IMG/VR virus record: IMGVR_UViG_3300027763_002462
Span: 45,456-109,455 of that record
Direction: 5' to 3' (one strand)
Length of the DNA stretch: 64,000 nt
Source of the DNA: a virus
A program made the translations under genes and the position numbers. Below the pieces are notes generated by a model, which did not search any database, was not told the origin of the DNA, and saw only the letters and a program-made list of their open reading frames with translations. The stretch's first letter is position 1. Every line of letters begins with the position of its first letter. This document shows positions 8,097-14,681 of the stretch, one piece after another.

Positions 8097-8264
8097 ATGA
8101 AAACTAAGAAGGAAATAAAGAACATTAAAATAGACCCTGAAGTACACGAGATATTAAAAAAGTACTGTGAGAATCGTGGAATGAAGATTTATAAATTTTT
8201 AGAAAATTTGATACTTGAGAAGTGTAAAGAAAAAAAAGATATCTACGGAGAAAAATTAAACTAA
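8097..8264 (+). CDS. Small ribbon-helix-helix-like DNA-binding protein
   Basis: A 55-codon gene starting MKTKKEIKNIKIDPEVHEILKK. A basic N-terminal strand (KEIKNIKID) is followed by helix PEVHEILKKYCENRG and helix KIYKFLENLILEKCKE. This is the layout of Arc/MetJ/CopG-type ribbon-helix-helix repressors, which bind DNA as dimers through the paired strands. It is the only plus-strand gene in an otherwise minus block and overlaps the end of the gp15-like gene by 9 nt, tail to tail. A phage transcription regulator is likely. The target is unknown, and no clear host-type promoter was found. Confidence 0.65.
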   Translation: MKTKKEIKNIKIDPEVHEILKKYCENRGMKIYKFLENLILEKCKEKKDIYGEKLN

Positions 8265-9296
8265 GATATTATCAAACTTAATGTTTGCTTCTAAAGAGTC
8301 ATCTTGTTTAACAACTTGTATTCTTAAAACATCATTAGTTGTTATTTGAATCTTCTGAACATCGGTACCATAATAGTCTCCGTTAATATAAACATCATAT
8401 GATTCAACGTTGATTGAATTAGCCCAAGTTAAATTTGCAGTATAAGCAACCACATCACTTAATGTATTGTTACCAACAACATAATAAAAGTTAGATAAAA
8501 ATTCGTCAGGGTTTTTAGGACTTTTATTTCTTCTTTGTTTAAAACTTGAAGTATCAATCTCCATAATTTGAGAAACTCTTGCAATTGCAGGTTTAACTTC
8601 AAACTCATCTTCATCAATAAGATATCCTAACATTGTGAAGTCATATGATTGAACATAATATTTTCTTGAGTCCAAACTCATTTGAGACTCGTCAGAAATA
8701 TTGTTTAATATGATTGGAACATATTGCCCTTTGATAAAAGTGTACGCCTGTCTTGATGAGAATTTTTGCATAACAATTTTATTTAATTCGTTAAGCTCCC
8801 TCATTCTATTACAAATAATTTTTACACTGTAGTTAATATCTACAGGCACTGGCTGTGGTATTGTGTATATGTCCATACCTTGTTCGTTACCATTCCAAGT
8901 TGGAACAGATGCATAATAAAATTGTTTTCTATTAGGTATTGTATATTGAAGAGCAGGATTAGTTCCAAATTTAACTTCAGGACTTCTTACCACTGTAATG
9001 AATGGTGGTGAAGGGTTATAATCTAAATCAACAAATAAAGCAGTCTCAACATATTGTGTCCAGTTTTGAGTTGTAATAATAATATCAACCATAGGTACCA
9101 CTTTACCTGCGGTTACAACTTCTAAATCTCCTTTAACAAAATCAAGCATACCCCTATCCAAGTCGGCATGTAATACTGACTTAGGTAAATAAGTTCCATC
9201 TTTGTTGATATATTCCAACAACTGCTCCCTACGAGCAGACAAAGTTTTTTTAGGAACTAACGGCAATGTTGGTTTAACTTGTTTTGGTAATGGCAT
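8256..9296 (-). CDS. Tail connector / sheath-terminator protein, T4 gp15-like
   Basis: A 346-residue protein. The central part follows the plan of T4 gp15: YNPSPPF, then a 'PVPVDINYSVKIICNRM' strand-helix unit, 'QKFSSRQAYTFIKGQYVPI', the acidic 'DESQMSLDSRKYYVQSYDFTMLGYLIDEDEF'. In T4, gp15 caps the sheath and tube and joins the tail to the neck. The match is by residue pattern rather than high identity. The C-terminal about 75 residues (TLSDVVAYTANLTWANS...) look like an added immunoglobulin-like domain. It is co-transcribed with the upstream 9.3-9.8 kb gene (2-nt gap) and sits before the sheath, as gp15 does in T4. Confidence 0.5.
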   Translation of the reverse strand: MPLPKQVKPTLPLVPKKTLSARREQLLEYINKDGTYLPKSVLHADLDRGMLDFVKGDLEVVTAGKVVPMVDIIITTQNWTQYVETALFVDLDYNPSPPFITVVRSPEVKFGTNPALQYTIPNRKQFYYASVPTWNGNEQGMDIYTIPQPVPVDINYSVKIICNRMRELNELNKIVMQKFSSRQAYTFIKGQYVPIILNNISDESQMSLDSRKYYVQSYDFTMLGYLIDEDEFEVKPAIARVSQIMEIDTSSFKQRRNKSPKNPDEFLSNFYYVVGNNTLSDVVAYTANLTWANSINVESYDVYINGDYYGTDVQKIQITTNDVLRIQVVKQDDSLEANIKFDNILV

Positions 9297-9298
9297 TA

Positions 9299-9811
9299 TT
9301 AAATTCCTCTAAATTCATTTTCACTAACATAAGTGGCAACAACACTTCTATAAAAAGGTTTGTATCCACCGTAAGTGTGTTTATTGTCTGACCTAACATA
9401 TCCATCATCAGACACTACATAATATCTAACCCTATCTTCAGATTCATAATATCCAATATAATCACCTTGAAATATTTCAACTTCCAAATCATCAAGAGTC
9501 TTTTGGTAAATAGAGAACTTCATATTACCAGGCTCTTGTAGTTCAATTTTTGAATTACCATAGTTTTTACTTGCAGGAGTCATCACCTGAACCAAACCTT
9601 GCAATTCAACAGGAGCTAAAAATTGGATTCCATCTTCAAGTACCTCACCATAAACATCATCTACTTTTGTTTTTTGTCTATCTACTCGATAGAGAACAAT
9701 AGTAAAGTTCATATCACCAAGCAACCACTCCTCACCCATACCGATGTCGAGTGAATAGTCTTCAGCTCCAAAGAACTTACCTAATCTTGTAATTGGGACT
9801 AACTTTTGCAT
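9299..9811 (-). CDS. Neck / head-closure protein candidate (gp14-like)
   Basis: About 170 residues from the ATG at 9811. An upstream TTG at 9829 is also open, but it overlaps the late motif, so the ATG is preferred. The beta-rich sequence (GNMKFSIYQKTLDDLEVEIFQGDYIGYYESEDRVRYYVVSDDGYV) resembles head-completion or neck proteins that open with 'GD.I.Y' strands and end in a surface loop. Its place directly upstream of the gp15-like gene matches T4 gp14. No decisive motif is seen; the assignment is largely by synteny. Late motif is 6 nt before the chosen ATG. Confidence 0.45.
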   Translation of the reverse strand: MQKLVPITRLGKFFGAEDYSLDIGMGEEWLLGDMNFTIVLYRVDRQKTKVDDVYGEVLEDGIQFLAPVELQGLVQVMTPASKNYGNSKIELQEPGNMKFSIYQKTLDDLEVEIFQGDYIGYYESEDRVRYYVVSDDGYVRSDNKHTYGGYKPFYRSVVATYVSENEFRGI

Positions 9812-9814
9812 ATA

Positions 9815-9845
9815 TTGATAAATACTCAAAGATTAACTATATTTA
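9815..9845 (+). promoter_or_regulatory. Host-type promoter for the SNF2 helicase gene
   Basis: TTG at 9815-9817, 20 nt, then TATATTTA at 9838-9845, close to the Bacteroidetes consensus (TTTG ... TAnnTTTG). The start codon is 21 nt downstream at 9867. It overlaps the divergent late motif 9818-9824. Confidence 0.45.
9818..9824 (-). promoter_or_regulatory. Late-type TATTTAT motif for the neck gene
   Basis: Sense reading TTGAGTATTTATCA followed 6 nt later by ATG at 9811. The motif overlaps the alternative TTG start at 9829, which argues for the ATG. Confidence 0.6.
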
Positions 9846-9866
9846 AGCCAAATAATTTTCCAATTA

Positions 9867-11618
9867 ATGGACGCTAGTTTAGAATCAAAGGCATTGTCTC
9901 TCTTGGAGGTTTATGAAGGAGGAAATAACTACCTTATTGAACTTAAAAGAAAGTCTCAAATAAATAGGAGGTTTTACCCTACAAGGAGTCAGGCTGAGTA
10001 TATTATTAATAACCATAACAAACAACCAAAGGTTGCAAAAAAATGGGTAATACTTGACGCATATTTCGCACAGAAACTTGCTGACGATAAACTTATGACC
10101 GAAATACCTGAAAAAATTTGGGTAGAAAAGTTATTGGCAGATAAAGAAAAAGCGTTTCACATTTGGGGTAAGATAACCGAATCGGAACAACTACATGATT
10201 TTTGGTTGCCCAAAGCGGCAATCATAAAAGACAACACGGTTAAAAACGTTGTAATAAACTATGAAAAATATTCTCACCGTCCTCCTCTTGAACATCAAAA
10301 AGAATCTATTCAAAAATTGGTTGAAAATAAAAAATTCATACTTGCAGATGATATGGGTCTTGGAAAGACTACTTCTACTATTATAGCGGCATTAGAATCA
10401 GGGTCCAAGAAAGTATTAATTATTTGTCCAGCAACTTTAAAAATTAACTGGAAAAGAGAGATTGAAAACTATTCAGATAAGGCAGTTTATATTGCTGAAG
10501 GTAAAAACTTTAGTACGGATGCTGACTTTGTAATAATAAATTATGATATTATAAAAAATTTCCATGATACAAAAAAGAAAGGTGAATCGCAAATTCTTGA
10601 TGCCAATTTTGATTTGGTGGTCGTTGATGAAGCGCACTATATTAAAAACGCTACAGCCCAAAGAACAAAACTAATTAACGACCTTGTTAAGAAGGTGGAC
10701 CGACTTTGGTTATTGACGGGTACTCCGATGACCTCTCGACCAATTGATTACTTCAACTTATTAAGTTTGATTGAATCCCCTGTTGCGAAGAATTGGATGG
10801 CGTATGCTATCAGATACTGTCAGGGATACCAATTCAACGTCGGAGGCAGAAAGGTGTGGAATGTTATGGGGGCGTCTAATCTTGAGGAATTAAGAGACAG
10901 AACCGCAGGTCTTACATTAAGAAGACTTAAAGAAAACGTACTTGACCTTCCTGACAAAATAATCACACCAGTATATCTTAGATTAAAGTCTAAAATGTAT
11001 GAGGAGATTATGGGAGAATATTACGATTGGTATGACAAAAATCCAGAGGAATCAAAATCTCTTACAGTTCAATTCACCAAGTTAACAAAGATACGTCAGG
11101 TTATCGCAGATGAAAAAGTTTCACAGACAATAGAACTTGCAGAAAACATTGTTGAACAAGGGAAAAAAGTAATTATCTTCTGTAACTTTACAGATTCACT
11201 TAATAAAATTTGCGAACATTTTGGTAAATCCGCAGTTAAAATAAACGGCTCAATGTCTAAACCTGAAAGACAACACAGTGTAGACAGTTTCCAAGAAAAC
11301 GATAAAATAAAAATACTTGTCGGTAATATAAAAGCCGCTGGGGTTGGTATAACTTTAACGGCAGCTGAAGCGGTTATTATGAACGACCTATCATTTTTAC
11401 CATCCGACCACGCCCAAGCAGAAGACCGAGCTTATAGATACGGTCAAAAAAACAATGTATTAGTTTATTACCCCATATTCGAAAACACAATCGAAGGAAT
11501 TATCTACGACATATTAAACAATAAAAAACAAGTGATTGCCACAGTTATGGGGGACAATCAAAATACGGCCGATGCTGCCGAAGAAATTTTGAAGAGAATT
11601 AATGAAATGCGTCGTTAA
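9867..11618 (+). CDS. SNF2-family DNA helicase/translocase
   Basis: A 583-residue protein with two RecA-like domains. Motif I (DDMGLGKTTS, near residue 163), motif Ia (VLIICPATLKINW), motif II (VVVDEAHYIKN), motif III (LLTGTPMTSRP) and the C-terminal motifs (KVIIFCNF, ITLTAAEAV-like, QAEDRAYRYGQ) are all present. The family uses ATP to move on double-stranded DNA; SMARCAL1-type members anneal or remodel forks, a role comparable to T4 UvsW. An N-terminal about 140-residue region without a recognised fold may bind DNA. It is the first gene of a plus-strand run and has a host-type promoter, so it is probably early or middle. Confidence 0.88.
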   Translation: MDASLESKALSLLEVYEGGNNYLIELKRKSQINRRFYPTRSQAEYIINNHNKQPKVAKKWVILDAYFAQKLADDKLMTEIPEKIWVEKLLADKEKAFHIWGKITESEQLHDFWLPKAAIIKDNTVKNVVINYEKYSHRPPLEHQKESIQKLVENKKFILADDMGLGKTTSTIIAALESGSKKVLIICPATLKINWKREIENYSDKAVYIAEGKNFSTDADFVIINYDIIKNFHDTKKKGESQILDANFDLVVVDEAHYIKNATAQRTKLINDLVKKVDRLWLLTGTPMTSRPIDYFNLLSLIESPVAKNWMAYAIRYCQGYQFNVGGRKVWNVMGASNLEELRDRTAGLTLRRLKENVLDLPDKIITPVYLRLKSKMYEEIMGEYYDWYDKNPEESKSLTVQFTKLTKIRQVIADEKVSQTIELAENIVEQGKKVIIFCNFTDSLNKICEHFGKSAVKINGSMSKPERQHSVDSFQENDKIKILVGNIKAAGVGITLTAAEAVIMNDLSFLPSDHAQAEDRAYRYGQKNNVLVYYPIFENTIEGIIYDILNNKKQVIATVMGDNQNTADAAEEILKRINEMRR

Positions 11619-11631
11619 AGAAAATCTGGAT

Positions 11632-11638
11632 TATTTAT
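11632..11638 (+). promoter_or_regulatory. Late-type TATTTAT motif for the SOD-fusion gene
   Basis: Reads GGATTATTTATATG, 22 nt before the ATG at 11661. It suggests that the SOD fusion is made with structural proteins, unlike the helicase upstream. Confidence 0.5.
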
Positions 11639-11660
11639 ATGAAATGGATAATCCAAAAAT

Positions 11661-13199
11661 ATGAAAAAAATAGAAGAGAAAATCCAACAACTCGAAACAC
11701 AAATACTTGAAAACCACATCACAAAAGAAAAAGAGTTGTTGATTAACGAAATGAAAAAAATAGGAATAGAAAAATTACCCTATTCTTACTCAGCCCTGAA
11801 ACAGTTTATTGACCCCGAGACAATGAACTTTCACTATAACAAACATTATAAGGGATATGTGGATAAATTGAATGACGCTTTAAATAAAAAGAAATACGGG
11901 GATTTAGAGTTAGAACAAATAATCAAAACAATAAGTCGTTTTGATAAGACAATAAGAAACAACGCAGGAGGAGCATTTAACCACGCATTGTTTTGGAATA
12001 TGTTAACACCAACTCCAAAGAAATTAGAAGGAGAATTACTTAAAAAAATCACAAAACAATTCGGAAGTTTCACTGCGTTCAAGAAACAATTTGATACTGT
12101 TGCCAAAGATAGATTCGGTTCAGGGTGGGTATGGTTAGTCCTTACTGCCAAGAACACATTAAAGATTATGTCGACTCCAAATCAAGACAATCCTTTAATG
12201 AATGTGATTGAAGGTGGTGGGTTTCCAATATTAGGATTAGACTTATGGGAACACGCTTATTACTTAAAGTATAGAAACAAGAGAGACGAATATATTGTTA
12301 ACTTTTGGAAAGTTGTAAATTGGGAATTTGTTTCCAAGTTATACGAAATGAAAACGGAAACTAAATTAGTAGAATCCGTTAAGTTAGAGAAGTTGATTAC
12401 AGAATCTAAAGAGGCGAAGTTCTGTGACGCCAAGGAAGTTCAATTCTACAGAGAACTTATTAATAATTCAAACATTAAGAGAATATACCAAGACGGAGTA
12501 ACTAATGCTTTAAAAGAAGTGTTTAGTCAATTTTGGGTTGATAGTACAAATAAAGAAATGTCAGGGTTTTATGGATTAGAGTCTAAAGAAGGAAGGTCTA
12601 TTTTAAATAACCTAAACACAAACTTCAACACGTTTTGTTTATTAACCAAAGCAATTAATACTCAAATTGAAAAAATAGGTAGACCTGAAAAGAAATTTAA
12701 TTTTTCTAAAAAAGAAAATAGAACCATTAAAGAAATTAACAGATTAATGAATGCGTTGTATCATTTCAAAACAGAAATATTCACAAAAAACAACGAGGAG
12801 TTTATTAACATAATTAAAGTGTTAAAAAAATTGTGGGATAGAGGACAAAAATCTGAAGATGATGTTTTAATTAAAATTGAAAAATATTTTGGGGATTCCG
12901 CAAAACTTGAAAAGACTGGAGGACATGGTCAAAAAACCGATGCTCTCCTTGGTGTTGATTTAACAATTACTTTAAATGAAACAAAATATACCGCTCAGGT
13001 TAAACCATTTTCAAGAATAATAAAAGAAGATGGGAAAATTACTGTAAAAGATACAGGAAATGTTAAACCGTACGACGTTGATTGGTTGATATTTATTAAT
13101 ACAAAATCAAACGAAATTTTGATTTTTGAAAACAACCCGATTAAAAATCATAATCAATATGTGTTTAATGAGAGTTCATTAATTCATAAAATAGAATAG
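11661..13199 (+). CDS. Fe/Mn superoxide dismutase fused to a nuclease-like C-terminal domain
   Basis: A 512-residue fusion. Residues about 37-230 are a complete Fe/Mn SOD: metal ligands H58 (NFHYNKH), H108 (FNHALFW), D194 and H198 (DLWEHAYYLKYRN), plus gateway Tyr66. Gly104 and Gln175 (NQDNPLM) give the Mn-type arrangement of the second-shell glutamine. A helical leader (1-36) precedes it. Residues about 250-400 are helical with no known match. Residues 400-512 contain 'GVDLTI', ten residues, then 'QVK' (D433...Q446-K448) followed by DVDWLIFIN, resembling a PD-(D/E)XK nuclease core with Gln for Glu. SOD removes superoxide; the nuclease idea is inference. Its late motif and the adjacent neck gene suggest a virion or late role. 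Confidence 0.85.
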   Translation: MKKIEEKIQQLETQILENHITKEKELLINEMKKIGIEKLPYSYSALKQFIDPETMNFHYNKHYKGYVDKLNDALNKKKYGDLELEQIIKTISRFDKTIRNNAGGAFNHALFWNMLTPTPKKLEGELLKKITKQFGSFTAFKKQFDTVAKDRFGSGWVWLVLTAKNTLKIMSTPNQDNPLMNVIEGGGFPILGLDLWEHAYYLKYRNKRDEYIVNFWKVVNWEFVSKLYEMKTETKLVESVKLEKLITESKEAKFCDAKEVQFYRELINNSNIKRIYQDGVTNALKEVFSQFWVDSTNKEMSGFYGLESKEGRSILNNLNTNFNTFCLLTKAINTQIEKIGRPEKKFNFSKKENRTIKEINRLMNALYHFKTEIFTKNNEEFINIIKVLKKLWDRGQKSEDDVLIKIEKYFGDSAKLEKTGGHGQKTDALLGVDLTITLNETKYTAQVKPFSRIIKEDGKITVKDTGNVKPYDVDWLIFINTKSNEILIFENNPIKNHNQYVFNESSLIHKIE

Positions 13200-13205
13200 T
13201 TAAGA

Positions 13206-13212
13206 TATTTAT
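13206..13212 (+). promoter_or_regulatory. Late-type TATTTAT motif 4 nt before the gp13-like start
   Basis: Reads GATATTTATTGACATGG; the ATG at 13217 follows after 4 nt. It belongs to the group of five copies with identical spacing. Confidence 0.6.
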
Positions 13213-13216
13213 TGAC

Positions 13217-14341
13217 ATGGCAGTATTACCAGAACCAGAAAGAAGTAGGATATATACGAGAATCAAACATCAGTTAGGTGCACCACTAAGAAGTGTTGAA
13301 CTTGAAGATGAGATGATGGATTCGTTAATGGAATTAGCAATTGGGGATTACGAAGAGTATATCCTACAATGGTTAATTGATTCTCAATGGGTTAACTTAG
13401 TTAACTTGAATATGAATGAAAGGTCTGTTGCAAGAGCGTTAGTTACAAGAACTATGGATTTTGAACAACAGTTTAGTTACGCATATTCTAAAATTGTAGG
13501 TCTTCAAACTGAAGGTCCTTGGGTTTTAAAGAAAGATTATTTCGTTCTTGAGAAGAATGTTCAAACATATGAAATTCCTGCGGGTAGAGAAGTTAATGAA
13601 CTATTATGGTTTAGTGACCAACCTTGGACTGCGTTTGGAATTGGTGGAATGGCTGGTGGTTTTGGTGGTATCGGATTAGGTGCCGACCAAGCTGGATTTG
13701 CTCAAATGGGTAATCAAGGTTCTTATTTTATGATGTCAGGTTTTGATTATTTAATCAGAATGCAAGAAGCCAATATTCTTAATAGAATTTTAGGTGGTTC
13801 GATGACTTATAGAATTACAGGTTTACCTGATGGTAAAAAGTTAATTCACTTAATGAATACCCCTGGTGGTAAATTTAATTGGTCAAGTTATAGTCAATAC
13901 GTTGGTAAAGCCGTATGGTATTGGTATTATGATGTTGAACCCGATAGTAGAGCCGATTGTCTCAAAAACAATCCTGATATTATTAAATTACCGACAGATG
14001 TTCCAATCGAATCTCTTAGTTGGGAGGACTTAAACGTTCCTGGTCAACAATGGGTGAGAAGATGGTTTACTGCCTATTGTAAAGAAACTTTGGCAAGAGT
14101 TAGAGGTAAGTATAGTGGTAACTTAAAAACACCTGATTCTGAAATCGTAATGGATTATCAGAGTTTACTTACTGAGGCTAAAGACGAAAAGACCAAATTA
14201 ATAGATGAACTAACAGGAGCTGAAGGATGGTTGACAAGAATGAGACCCGATAAAGTAATGGAACGAGAAGCATTAATTGCAGAAAACTTGAACAAACAAA
14301 TGAAGTTCAGAGCAATGCCTCGTCAAATATATGTAATTTAA
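13217..14341 (+). CDS. Neck protein, T4 gp13-like
   Basis: A 374-residue protein; T4 gp13 has 309. The N-terminal helical part (RIYTRIKHQLGAPLRSVELEDEMMDSLMELAIGDYEEYI) matches the gp13 opening in which an acidic helix follows a 'LG.P...VEL' turn. The C-terminal part (WVRRWFTAYCKETLARVRGKYSGNLKTPDSEIVMDYQSLLTEAKDEKTKLIDEL) matches the 'W...Y...L...GK......P......Y..L..EA..E...L..EL' gp13 signature. In T4, gp13 and gp14 close the filled head and accept the tail. A glycine-rich stretch (about 139-160) looks like a disordered insertion. Its ATG lies 4 nt after a late motif. Confidence 0.65.
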   Translation: MAVLPEPERSRIYTRIKHQLGAPLRSVELEDEMMDSLMELAIGDYEEYILQWLIDSQWVNLVNLNMNERSVARALVTRTMDFEQQFSYAYSKIVGLQTEGPWVLKKDYFVLEKNVQTYEIPAGREVNELLWFSDQPWTAFGIGGMAGGFGGIGLGADQAGFAQMGNQGSYFMMSGFDYLIRMQEANILNRILGGSMTYRITGLPDGKKLIHLMNTPGGKFNWSSYSQYVGKAVWYWYYDVEPDSRADCLKNNPDIIKLPTDVPIESLSWEDLNVPGQQWVRRWFTAYCKETLARVRGKYSGNLKTPDSEIVMDYQSLLTEAKDEKTKLIDELTGAEGWLTRMRPDKVMEREALIAENLNKQMKFRAMPRQIYVI

Positions 14342-14345
14342 TTTT

Positions 14346-14681
14346 ATGGCAATACTAAAAACAATACCATCAAGAAAAGTAATCAATGGGTTTGTCGTAG
14401 ACACCTCAGAAATTTCTATAGTATCTGAAAAAGATTATACAACAAACGGAGAGTCTTGTATTGTAATTAAAGATGTTTCTGAATCTACAGTTATTTTAAA
14501 TTCTAAAACAACAGACCATATTGTGGTTAAATCAATGACAAGACTTACAATCAAACCAGACATCGGTAAAATCGATGAAGACTATGATGAAATAGTTGCT
14601 GATAAGTATGCTTGTATTGAATTTAGATTTATGAGTGGAAATTGGTATATCCTATCTTCAGACGGTTTGAAGCAATCCTAA
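14346..14681 (+). CDS. Small beta-rich late protein of unknown function
   Basis: A 111-residue protein with alternating strands and a closing 'FRFMSGNWYILSSDGLKQS', an ending often seen in small phage surface or fibre-tip domains. It starts 4 nt after the gp13-like stop, so it is co-transcribed with the neck gene and probably structural. It overlaps the end of the DNA polymerase gene by 24 nt, tail to tail. I recognise no family. Confidence 0.65.
   Translation: MAILKTIPSRKVINGFVVDTSEISIVSEKDYTTNGESCIVIKDVSESTVILNSKTTDHIVVKSMTRLTIKPDIGKIDEDYDEIVADKYACIEFRFMSGNWYILSSDGLKQS

Noticed and set aside
9812-9829. TTG start giving a 176-aa neck protein
   Set aside because: The late motif overlaps this extension; ATG at 9811 is 6 nt downstream of the motif and fits the general pattern.
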